Shown here in pieces: positions 26,968 to 34,994 of a stretch of DNA of 64,000 nt; the stretch's first letter is position 1, and each line of letters starts with the position of its first letter. This DNA is from Streptomyces sp. Tue6028 (GTDB lineage Bacteria; Actinomycetota; Actinomycetes; Streptomycetales; Streptomycetaceae): positions 124,001-188,000 of the forward strand of contig NZ_MLCE01000035.1 of NCBI RefSeq assembly GCF_002300165.1, read 5' to 3'. The notes below the pieces were generated by a model, which ran no database searches, was not told the DNA's origin, and saw only the letters and a list, made by a program, of their open reading frames with translations. The position numbers and the translations under genes were made by a program.

Positions 26968-26973
26968 TACCTT
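26968..26973 (+). promoter_or_regulatory. -10 box TACCTT for leaderless pepX-type transcript
   Basis: TACCTT ends six bases before the ATG at 26980, so transcription should start at the A of the start codon; no ribosome binding site is present. Confidence 0.5.
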
Positions 26974-26979
26974 CCGCGC

Positions 26980-28944
26980 ATGCCGATACCAGTGCGCCGC
27001 ATGCGCTTCACGACCTGGAGATCGCTCGCGACGGCCGCCACGGCCGCCCTGATGGCTTCGTTCCTTGCCCCCGCCGCTGCACACAGCGCCCCGCGCGAGA
27101 GCACCCCCGTCTATTCGTACGAGAACGCGATCCGCGAATCGGTCTGGGTCGACACCGGACTCGACGGCGACGGCGACGGGAAGACGGACCGTGTCGCCGT
27201 CGACGTCGTCCGGCCGCGCGAACTCGCCCGCCAGGGCCGCAAGATACCCGTGATCATGGACGCCAGCCCGTACTACTCCTGCTGCGGACGCGGCAACGAG
27301 AGCCAGAAGAAGACGTACGACGCGAACGGCAACGTTGTCCAGATGCCGCTCTTCTACGACAACTATTTCGTCCCGCGCGGCTACGCCTTCGTCGGCGTCG
27401 ACCTCGCCGGCACCAACCGCTCCGACGGCTGCGTGGACGTCGGCGGACGCTCCGACATCCAGTCCGCCAAGGCGGTCGTCGACTGGCTGAACGGCCGGGC
27501 CAGGGCCTACACCACGCGCACCGGCACCACCTCGGCCGAGGCCACCTGGACCAACGGCAGAACCGGCATGATCGGCAAGAGCTGGGACGGCACCATCGCC
27601 AACGGCGTCGCCGCCACCGGCGTCAAGGGCCTGAAGACCATCGTGCCGATCAGCGCCATCTCCTCCTGGTACGACTACTACTTCGCCAAGGGCGCCCCGC
27701 TCTACGACTCGGGCCCGGACTGGCTCTCCGACTACGTCGACAGCCCCGACGCCCGCGCCAAGTGCGCCGCCGTGCAGCAGAAGCTCGTCGACCAGGCACC
27801 GCGCACCGGCGACTGGACGCCGCTGTGGACCGAGCGCGACTACGTGAAGGACGCGAGCAAGGTCAGGGCCAGTGTCTTCCTGATCCACGGCATGCAGGAC
27901 CTCAACGTCCGTACCAAGCACTTCGGCCAGTGGTGGGACGCCCTCGCCAGGAACGGCGTCGAGCGCAAGATCTGGCTCTCCCAGACCGGCCACGTCGACC
28001 CCTTCGACTTCCGCCCCGCCACCTGGACCGACACCCTGCACCGCTGGTTCGACCACGAACTCCTCGGCTACGACAACGGCATCGACGACGAACCCATGGC
28101 CGACATCGAACGGCACCCCGACCAGTGGGTCACGTCGAGCGTCTGGCCGCCGCGCGCCACGAGCACGACGACCCTGCGGCCGGACACCGGCACCCAGGCC
28201 GGCGTCGGCACCCTCGGCCTGCGGACGGGCTCCGGCACCGAGACCTTCACCGACAACCCGGCGCTGAGCGAGACCGACTGGGCCGCGCACATCGACGGGC
28301 CGACCACCGAGAAGGCCGGCTTCGTCACCGAGCCGCTCACCCGCGACCTGCGGCTGTCCGGCTCCTCCAAGGTGACCGTCACCGCCACCCCCACCACGTC
28401 CACGGCCCACCTCTCCGCCGTCCTCGTCGACCTCGGACCGGACACCATCCGCGACTACGCCGCCGGCGGCGAGGGCATCACCACCCTCACCGACCGCACC
28501 TGCTGGGGCGCGAGCACGGCCGGCGACAGCGCCTGCTTCAAGGGAACCGAGGCGAAGAAGACCGACGTCGACTACACGGTGTTCAGCCGCGGCTGGGCCG
28601 ACCTCGGCAATTACGCCTCCGACGCGAAGGGCGTCCCCCTGACCCCCGGCCGTGCCTACACCATCACGCTCGACCTGGCGGCCACCGACCACGTCGTGCC
28701 CGAGGGCCATCGGCTCGCACTGATCATCGCGGGCACCGACAAGGACCTCATCGACCCCCCGTCCAGCACACCGACCCTGACCCTCGACCTGTCCCGCACC
28801 TCGGCCAGGGTCCCGCTGGTCGGCGGCTCCAAGGCCTTCGCACGGGCGACGGCGGGCGAGACGGCAGCGGCACCCCGCCCGTCCGTCCTCGACGGCGTGG
28901 GCGCGCCCCGCACGGCACTCCCGGTGCCCGGGGAGGCCCGTTGA
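26980..28944 (+). CDS. Secreted Xaa-Pro dipeptidyl-peptidase (S15/CocE type), 654 aa
   Basis: Serine hydrolase releasing Xaa-Pro dipeptides. Signal peptide: RRMRFTTW then a hydrophobic stretch ending in AAAHSA. The nucleophile is in GMIGKSWDGTIANG (GxSWxG type), the catalytic Asp probably in HGMQDLNVRTKHF, and the His in QTGHVDPFDF. The C-terminal 200 residues form the jelly-roll domain typical of S15 enzymes. ATG at 26980 fits a leaderless transcript (TACCTT box six bases ahead). Its last four bases overlap the next gene's TTG start, so the two secreted peptidases are translationally coupled. Confidence 0.9.
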   Translation: MPIPVRRMRFTTWRSLATAATAALMASFLAPAAAHSAPRESTPVYSYENAIRESVWVDTGLDGDGDGKTDRVAVDVVRPRELARQGRKIPVIMDASPYYSCCGRGNESQKKTYDANGNVVQMPLFYDNYFVPRGYAFVGVDLAGTNRSDGCVDVGGRSDIQSAKAVVDWLNGRARAYTTRTGTTSAEATWTNGRTGMIGKSWDGTIANGVAATGVKGLKTIVPISAISSWYDYYFAKGAPLYDSGPDWLSDYVDSPDARAKCAAVQQKLVDQAPRTGDWTPLWTERDYVKDASKVRASVFLIHGMQDLNVRTKHFGQWWDALARNGVERKIWLSQTGHVDPFDFRPATWTDTLHRWFDHELLGYDNGIDDEPMADIERHPDQWVTSSVWPPRATSTTTLRPDTGTQAGVGTLGLRTGSGTETFTDNPALSETDWAAHIDGPTTEKAGFVTEPLTRDLRLSGSSKVTVTATPTTSTAHLSAVLVDLGPDTIRDYAAGGEGITTLTDRTCWGASTAGDSACFKGTEAKKTDVDYTVFSRGWADLGNYASDAKGVPLTPGRAYTITLDLAATDHVVPEGHRLALIIAGTDKDLIDPPSSTPTLTLDLSRTSARVPLVGGSKAFARATAGETAAAPRPSVLDGVGAPRTALPVPGEAR

Positions 28945-30215
28945 GCGCCTTACGCGCACGAGCCCTGGCCGTGGCGGTCACCGCCACGGCCCTGGCGGCA
29001 CCCCTGCTGACCGCGCCGGCACACGCGGCCGACACCCCGCCGCGCACCGGATTCGAACGCAGCGGGGGAGCACGCTGGACCGGCGAGCGTGAGGAGCGGG
29101 ACTTCCTCGCCGCCGTGGACCGGGCGAGCGACAGGGTCTCCGTCACCCGGATCGGGACGACCGGACAGGGCCGCCCACTCCGGCTCGTCCGTGTCGGCAC
29201 GCACCGCACCCCTACGACCGTGCTGCTGGTGTGCAGCCAGCACGGCGACGAACCCGCGGGCCGCGAGGCGTGCCTCAGCACGGTCCGCGACCTGGCGTTC
29301 GCCGAGGACGGGCCGACCCGGCGCCTGCTCGATCGCACCACCGTGCTGGTCCTGCCCACCGCCAACCCCGACGGCCGCGCCGCCGACACCCGGGGGAACG
29401 CCGACGGCGTCGACATCAACCGGGACCACCTCGCCCTCACGACCGCCGAGGCCCGCGCGACGGCCACGGTCCTGCGCGACCGCAGACCCGATGTCGTCTA
29501 CGACCTCCACGAGTACGGCGCCACCCCGAAGTACTACGACAAGGACCTCTTCGACCTCTGGCCGCGCAACCTCAACACGGACGCGGCCGTGCACGACGAG
29601 GCGCAGACGCTGTCAGGGGAGTACGTACGGCCCGCCGCCCGGGCCGGCGGGTACTCGACCGGCACGTACGGCATCTGGACCGACCCCGTGACCGGCGATC
29701 CCGTCAAGCAGACCGCGGGCGACGGACAGGAACGCATCCTGCGGAACATGTCCGGCGTCAAACACTCCGTGGGCCTGCTCATCGAGAGCCGGGTGGAAGC
29801 GCTCGACGACAGCGCGGAACCCGCGAACAACCGTCGCCGGGTCCAGTCCCAGCTCGCCGCGCTGGGCGGACTGTTCGGATTCACCCGGGAGCGGGGCGGG
29901 CAGGTCGCGGAGGCCACCGCCGCCGCCCGCGCCGCGGGCCACCGCGACACCGGCCCGGTCTACCTCGGCGGCGCCGACAACGACCCGGCCGAACCGTCCG
30001 AGGTGATCCAGGACCCGCCCTGCGGGTACCGGCTCACGGCGGACCAGTACGCGGACGTCGGCGACGAACTCGCCCTGCACGGCGTACGCGTACGGCGCGG
30101 GGCCGACGGCGTGCTCGTCCCGCTGCGCCAGTCCCTGCGCGCCCTCGTCCCCCTGCTCCTCGACGAGCGCGCGCCGTACCACCTCACCGCCGCGGAACCC
30201 GCGCCGGACTGCTGA
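28941..30215 (+). CDS. Secreted M14 zinc carboxypeptidase, 424 aa
   Basis: Zinc ligands His101 and Glu104 (SQHGDEPAG) and His190 (YDLHEYG), with the catalytic Glu282 in LLIESR, form the full M14 set. The N-terminus is a signal peptide (LRARALAVAVTATALAAPLLTAPAHAA). The start is a TTG at 28941 overlapping the previous stop as TTGA, with GGGGAGG five bases ahead; no ATG or GTG in frame fits as well. Together with the PepX-type and M1 enzymes it makes a small set for trimming extracellular peptides from both ends. Low-complexity repeats follow its stop. Confidence 0.9.
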   Translation: MSALRARALAVAVTATALAAPLLTAPAHAADTPPRTGFERSGGARWTGEREERDFLAAVDRASDRVSVTRIGTTGQGRPLRLVRVGTHRTPTTVLLVCSQHGDEPAGREACLSTVRDLAFAEDGPTRRLLDRTTVLVLPTANPDGRAADTRGNADGVDINRDHLALTTAEARATATVLRDRRPDVVYDLHEYGATPKYYDKDLFDLWPRNLNTDAAVHDEAQTLSGEYVRPAARAGGYSTGTYGIWTDPVTGDPVKQTAGDGQERILRNMSGVKHSVGLLIESRVEALDDSAEPANNRRRVQSQLAALGGLFGFTRERGGQVAEATAAARAAGHRDTGPVYLGGADNDPAEPSEVIQDPPCGYRLTADQYADVGDELALHGVRVRRGADGVLVPLRQSLRALVPLLLDERAPYHLTAAEPAPDC

Positions 30216-30282
30216 GAGCGGGCGCTTCCACGGGGGCGGCCGCTGCCACGGGGGCGGCCGCTTCCACGGAACCGCCGTTCCC

Positions 30283-30359
30283 CTACGAGGCGGCGGTTCT
30301 CCTACGAGGCGGCGGTTCTCCTACGAGGCGGCGGTTCTCCTACGAGGCGGCCGTTCCCC
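30283..30359. repeat. Four 19-bp tandem units CTACGAGGCGGCGGTTCTC
   Basis: Units start at 30283, 30302, 30321 and 30340, the last changed to GGCCGTTCCC. Related GGGGGCGGCCGCT phrases flank both sides (30230-30260 and 30362-30380). The array fills the 177-base gap between two convergent genes. Confidence 0.85.
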
Positions 30360-30392
30360 TATGGAGGCGGCCGCTTCCACCGACGTGGCCGC

Positions 30393-31358
30393 TCACGCGG
30401 AGGCGGCCGGGTGCGCGAGCCCGGCCGCCTGCCGCGCACACCCCCACGCCACCGTCACTCCCGCGCCACCGTGCCCGTAGTTGTGCACCAGGACCCTGCC
30501 GTCCGGCAGCACCTCGCGCTCCAGCCGTACCTCGTCGCGCACCGGCCGCAGCCCCACCCGGTGGTCGAGCACACGCGCCCCGGCGACCTCGGGACGCAGC
30601 GCCGCACACCGCGCGACGATCGACGCCGCCACCTCCGGGTCCGGCGTCAGGGACCAGTCGTCCTCGTCCGTGGTGCCGCCCAGGACGAGCCGGTCCGGCT
30701 GCGGGAAGACATACGTCGTCGTCCCGGCGGACGCGTCCGTCGACACCACCCACTCGCGGATTCCCGGGTTCTCCACGATCACCAGCTGCCCCCGCACCGG
30801 GCGCACCGCGGGATCGGGCACGAGCTCCCGAGCGCCGAGCCCCGTGCAGTTCACGACGACCGGAGCCGCCGCCTCCGCCAGGTCCGTCACCGTGCGTTCC
30901 TCGATCACCCCGCCCGCCCGCAGGAACCGCTCGCGCAGCCACCCCAGGTGCACCGGCATGTCGATCAGCGGCAGCCGGGCCCACAGCCCCTGCCCCGCGT
31001 ACTCCGCGGACGTCGCCGCCCGCAGCCCCGCGAGCCGCCCGGCAGCCCACGGCGCCTGCTCGTCCAGCCGTGTCTCACCGAGTACACCCTCGACCACCCG
31101 TACGCCCGTCTCCTCCGGACGCCCGGCCAACTCCTCGTACACGGACAGCGATCGCAGGGCCCACGCGCGGGCGAGCTCCTTCGGTTCGATGCGGTACGGC
31201 CACCACAGGGCGCCCGCAACGGCCGAGGTGGTCCGCTGCGCGGACTCGCGCGCCCACACCCGTACCCGTGCGCCGTCCTCGGCCAGCACGACCGCCGTCG
31301 TCAGGCCGACGACCCCGCTGCCGACCACGATCACATCACCACTGCGAGCGCTCTCCAC
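30393..31358 (-). CDS. D-amino-acid oxidase (FAD-dependent, DAO family), 321 aa
   Basis: Oxidises D-amino acids to 2-oxo acids, ammonia and peroxide. The FAD dinucleotide motif is VVGSGVVGLTTAVVLAEDG (10-28); the C-terminal HNYGHGGAGVTVAWGCA and the Arg-containing VGLRPVRDEVRLE, which holds the substrate carboxylate, are DAO signatures rather than glycine-oxidase ones. The length is right. GTG at 31358 has no ribosome site, but a TAACGT box (plus-strand ACGTTA at 31365-31370) lies six bases ahead, fitting a leaderless transcript. Divergent from the next gene, with only 66 bases between starts. Confidence 0.92.
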   Translation of the reverse strand: MESARSGDVIVVGSGVVGLTTAVVLAEDGARVRVWARESAQRTTSAVAGALWWPYRIEPKELARAWALRSLSVYEELAGRPEETGVRVVEGVLGETRLDEQAPWAAGRLAGLRAATSAEYAGQGLWARLPLIDMPVHLGWLRERFLRAGGVIEERTVTDLAEAAAPVVVNCTGLGARELVPDPAVRPVRGQLVIVENPGIREWVVSTDASAGTTTYVFPQPDRLVLGGTTDEDDWSLTPDPEVAASIVARCAALRPEVAGARVLDHRVGLRPVRDEVRLEREVLPDGRVLVHNYGHGGAGVTVAWGCARQAAGLAHPAASA

Positions 31359-31424
31359 GCGGGGACGTTAGCGGAATACGTCATGCCGTGCTCACATCAC
31401 CCTCAGTGCGGGAATACTCACAGC

Positions 31425-32444
31425 ATGTCTGCCGAGTACGCGACCTTCGGCCTGGCACCGGCGATGCGTGCCGGTGGAGTCCTCGCCAACGGTGACTACC
31501 AAGTGCACCGGGACTTCGTGGACTTCATCGTCGACGGCTGCCCGCTGCTGTTCCGCCTCTCCGACCTCGACGCGGTGTCCCCGCTCGCCTCCGACGTACC
31601 ACCCGCGATCTTCACCGCCCAGGTGCGCAGCCTCCTCCTGGAGGCCGAGGCCCCGCTCGACGGGGACCGCTATGTCATCTACGGCTGCCCCGAATGCGCG
31701 AGCCTCGAATGCGGTGCCGTCACCGCCGTGATCGAGCGGGACGGCGACGACTACGTGTGGCGCGACTTCGCCTGGCAGACCGGTGAACCCGCCGATCTCG
31801 AACTCAACGGCTACCACGGCATAGGGCCGTTCCGCTTCCGCGGCGCCGAATACCGCAGCGCACTGAACTCCCTCCTCGACGGCGACTCGGAACCGCGCCG
31901 CCGCGTCCTGCTCATCGGCGCCCGGGTCGCCCTGCTCGCCCGGCTCGCCGCCGCCCTGCGCACCATCGGCATCGGCGCCGACATCACCCGCGACGCCGCC
32001 GACGTCCCCGCCGACGAACTGCGCGCCTACGGCGCCGTGGTCTTCGGCCGGACCGTCGGCGAACCCGAACGGGCCGCCGTACGCGCGTCGTTCCGCGACG
32101 CGTCCGTCGACGTCGCCTACGTCGACGGACTCGCCCCGATCGTCCCCCTCCTCGTCGCCCAGATCGAGCACGCGCTCGACCGCAGCCCGCGGGAACAGCG
32201 CCGGCTCACCCGGCTCGTCGCGGCCGACGGCGAGGCCGGCATCGAGGTCACCTCCACCTGCCGTGTCCAGCTCACCGCGTACCGGCTCGACCGGCTCTCC
32301 CGCACCCACGCGCACGACGTCTTCGACGGCATCCTGGAGGCGGGCCGCCACCGGGTCGCACTGGACGCCAAGGCGGTGAAGGGGGAGTCGTTCATCGTGG
32401 CCAGGACCTCGGGAAGCGTGCTGGTGGAGGCGATGGCCCACTGA
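31425..32444 (+). CDS. Conserved streptomycete protein of unknown function, two-domain, 339 aa
   Basis: I do not recognise the family with certainty. The N-terminal half (1-155) is a beta-rich domain with YVIYGCPECASLECGAVTAVI, whose CPEC might bind a metal. The C-terminal half opens with RRRVLLIGARVALLARLAAALRTIGIGADI, which looks like a Rossmann-type nucleotide site lacking the classic glycine spacing. No membrane segment or signal peptide. It shares a 66-base divergent promoter region with D-amino-acid oxidase, so common control is possible. The ABC-F gene follows 48 bases later with its own -10 box. Confidence 0.7.
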   Translation: MSAEYATFGLAPAMRAGGVLANGDYQVHRDFVDFIVDGCPLLFRLSDLDAVSPLASDVPPAIFTAQVRSLLLEAEAPLDGDRYVIYGCPECASLECGAVTAVIERDGDDYVWRDFAWQTGEPADLELNGYHGIGPFRFRGAEYRSALNSLLDGDSEPRRRVLLIGARVALLARLAAALRTIGIGADITRDAADVPADELRAYGAVVFGRTVGEPERAAVRASFRDASVDVAYVDGLAPIVPLLVAQIEHALDRSPREQRRLTRLVAADGEAGIEVTSTCRVQLTAYRLDRLSRTHAHDVFDGILEAGRHRVALDAKAVKGESFIVARTSGSVLVEAMAH

Positions 32445-32476
32445 GATCTCCGGCGCGGCAGGGCAGGAGGGCCCGT

Positions 32477-32482
32477 TAGGAT
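32477..32482 (+). promoter_or_regulatory. -10 box TAGGAT before second ABC-F gene
   Basis: TAGGAT lies ten bases before the ATG at 32493, the same geometry as before the endonuclease V gene. A transcript would have a leader of at most a few bases. Confidence 0.5.
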
Positions 32483-32492
32483 CGGCGTCCTG

Positions 32493-34139
32493 ATGACTGC
32501 CACCCTCGTCGCCAAGAACCTCGCCGCCGGCCACGGTGACCGCTCCCTCTTCGCCGGGCTCGACCTCGTCGTCGCGCCCGGCGACGTGATCGGGCTCGTC
32601 GGTGCCAACGGCGCCGGCAAGTCCACCCTGCTGCGGCTGCTCGCCGGACTCCTCACCCCGGAACAGGGCGAGCTGCGCCTGTCGCCTCCCTCCGCGACCG
32701 TCGGGCACCTCCCGCAGGAGCCCGACCGGCGCGCGGGCGAGACCGTCCGCGCGTTCCTCGGCCGCCGCACCGGGGTCACCGAGGCCCAGCGGGTGATGGA
32801 CGAGGCGACGCAGGCCCTCGTCGACGGAACGCCCGGCGCGGACGACGCCTACGCGGCGAGCCTGGAGCGCTGGCTCGCACTCGGCGGCGCGGACCTCGAC
32901 GAGCGCGCCGAGGAGGTGGCGGACTCCCTCGGGCTCGCCGTCGACCTGGACCAGCCGATGACCTCCCTGTCCGGCGGCCAGGCCGCCCGCGCCGGACTCG
33001 CTTCGCTGCTGCTCTCCCGCTACGACGTGTTCCTGCTCGACGAGCCCACGAACGATCTCGACCTGGACGGCCTGGAGCGTCTCGAACGCTTCGTCGGCGG
33101 GCTGCGCGCCGGGACCGTCGTCGTCAGCCACGACCGTGAGTTCCTGACCCGCACGGTCACCAAGGTCCTCGAACTCGACCTGGCACAGCAGCAGATCACC
33201 CTCTACGGCGGCGGATACGAGGCCTACCTGGAGGAGCGCGAGACCGCGCGCCGGCACGCCCGCGAGGACTTCGAGGAGTACGCCGACAAGCGGGCCGCGC
33301 TGGAGGGCCGCGCCCAGATGCAGCGTTCCTGGATGGACAAGGGCGTCAAGAACGCACGGCGCAAGGCCGGCAACGACAATGACAAGATCGGCCGCAAGTT
33401 CCGCAGCGAGGCCAGCGAGAAGCAGGCCGCCAAGGCCCGGCAGACCCAGCGCATGATCGAACGGCTCGACACCGTCGACGAGCCGCGCAAGGAATGGGAG
33501 CTGCGCATGGAGATCGCGGCGGCGCCGCGGTCCGGCGCGGTCGTCGCCACCCTGCGCGACGCGGAGGTGCGGCGCGGCGACTACCTCTTCGGCCCCGCGA
33601 CACTGCAGATCGACTGGGCCGACCGGGTCGCCGTCACCGGAGCGAACGGCGCGGGCAAATCGACGCTGCTCGGGGCGCTGCTCGGCCGTGTCCCGCTGGA
33701 CGCCGGGCATGCCGCGCTCGGATCGGGCGTGGTCGTCGGCGAGGTCGACCAGGCCCGCAAGCTCTTCCACGGTTCCGAGTCACTGCTCGACGCGTTCTGC
33801 GCCGCCGTGCCCGACACCGAGCCGGTCGAAGTCCGCACCCTGCTCGCCAAGTTCGGCCTCAAGGCGGATCACGTCCTGCGGTCCGCCGCGACGCTGTCCC
33901 CGGGCGAGCGCACCCGCTCGGCGCTGGCCCTCCTCCAGGGGCGGGGCGTCAACCTCCTCGTCCTGGACGAGCCGACCAACCACCTCGACCTCCCGGCGAT
34001 CGAGCAGCTCGAATCCGCGCTCGACGCGTACGAGGGCACGTTGCTTCTTGTCACTCATGATCGGCGGATGCTGGACGCGGTGCGTACGAACCGGCGGCTG
34101 GAGGTCGCCGCCGGCAAGGTCACGGAACTCCCCGCGTAA
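32493..34139 (+). CDS. ABC-F family ATPase, 548 aa
   Basis: Two ATPase domains without membrane spans: Walker A GANGAGKST twice (near 37 and 383), LSGGQAARAG and LSPGERTRSA as signatures, and DEPTNDLD and DEPTNHLD. The linker (about 250-330) is strongly basic and helical (KNARRKAGNDNDK, RKFRSEASEKQAAKARQTQRM), the part that reaches into the ribosome. The second signature, SPGE for SGGE, is a mild departure seen in some family members. It differs from the ABC-F at 4552-6219 throughout, so the two are not recent copies. Probable translation factor; resistance is possible but unproven. Confidence 0.9.
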   Translation: MTATLVAKNLAAGHGDRSLFAGLDLVVAPGDVIGLVGANGAGKSTLLRLLAGLLTPEQGELRLSPPSATVGHLPQEPDRRAGETVRAFLGRRTGVTEAQRVMDEATQALVDGTPGADDAYAASLERWLALGGADLDERAEEVADSLGLAVDLDQPMTSLSGGQAARAGLASLLLSRYDVFLLDEPTNDLDLDGLERLERFVGGLRAGTVVVSHDREFLTRTVTKVLELDLAQQQITLYGGGYEAYLEERETARRHAREDFEEYADKRAALEGRAQMQRSWMDKGVKNARRKAGNDNDKIGRKFRSEASEKQAAKARQTQRMIERLDTVDEPRKEWELRMEIAAAPRSGAVVATLRDAEVRRGDYLFGPATLQIDWADRVAVTGANGAGKSTLLGALLGRVPLDAGHAALGSGVVVGEVDQARKLFHGSESLLDAFCAAVPDTEPVEVRTLLAKFGLKADHVLRSAATLSPGERTRSALALLQGRGVNLLVLDEPTNHLDLPAIEQLESALDAYEGTLLLVTHDRRMLDAVRTNRRLEVAAGKVTELPA

Positions 34140-34149
34140 CCGCTCCGCG

Positions 34150-34994
34150 GCGTTCGTGGCAGGGGTCCACTGCCGCGGAGCTCCGCTCGCCCACCAGCCC
34201 CGCCGCCCGCAGCCGCGGGTCCGCTGCCGCGGGGTCTGTTCGCCCTGGCTGTGGGCCGCGGTCCGGTGCGTGCCTGTGCACCGGCGCTTGCAGCCGTAGG
34301 CCCGCTGCCGCGGGGCTTTGTTCGTCCACCGACCGGCGCTCCCGGCTGCAGGTCCGCTGCCGCCGGGCTCTGTTTGCCCACCCGCCCGCCCTGGCTGTTG
34401 GCTGCGGTCCGGTCCAGCGCGTGCCCGTGCGCCGGCGCTTGCTGGCGCAGGTCTGCTGCCGCGGGGCTCTGTTCGTCCACCGACCGGCGCTCCCAGCCGC
34501 AGGCCCGCTGCCGTCGGCCCCTGTTTGCCCAGCCGCCCGCCCTGGACCTTGCATCGGCGGGAGTACCGCCACCGCCCGCAGCCCGCGCATCCGCCCCGGC
34601 TGCGGGCAGCAGCGCCGTCAACTGCGGGCAATCGTGCCGCCAGGGCGGCACGGGTGGGCGCAGCGGCACCTCGTCAGCGCCGAGCCGCGCAACCACCCCG
34701 AGCCGAGCACCACCGCGGGGTGCGCCAGCAGGCACGCCCCGGCATGAACCTGGCCAGTGCTGGGCGCCTTAGGCAGCAGGCCCCAGCGCGGCTGGCAGCA
34801 GCGCGGGGCGCCTCAGCAGGCAGGCCCCGGCACGAACCACAGCCGCGCGGGGCACCTCATGGCGCACACCCCGGCACGGCCCACACCGCCCCGGGGTGCC
34901 TCAGCAGTCAGACCCCGGCATGAACCTCGGCAATGCCGGACCCGCCCGAGACGCCCCCGGTACCGGCGACGGTCAGCCCCGGTACCGGCAACCG
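34150..34994. repeat. Non-coding zone of degenerate long repeats between convergent genes
   Basis: The 855-base gap 34140-34994 has no gene. From 34220 to 34520 two imperfect copies of about 150 bases share GGCTCTGTTCGTCCACCGAC (near 34310 and 34465) and CGGCGCTTGC phrases. From 34730 to 34960 a second family repeats CCCCGGCATGAACC and GGGGCACCTCA-type phrases. Just before the Tex stop, GGTACCGGCAACGGTCAGCCCC-like units stand twice in tandem. All frames across it have low-complexity, Ala/Arg/Pro-rich translations. Possible roles are transcript insulation or simple repeat decay. Confidence 0.7.
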
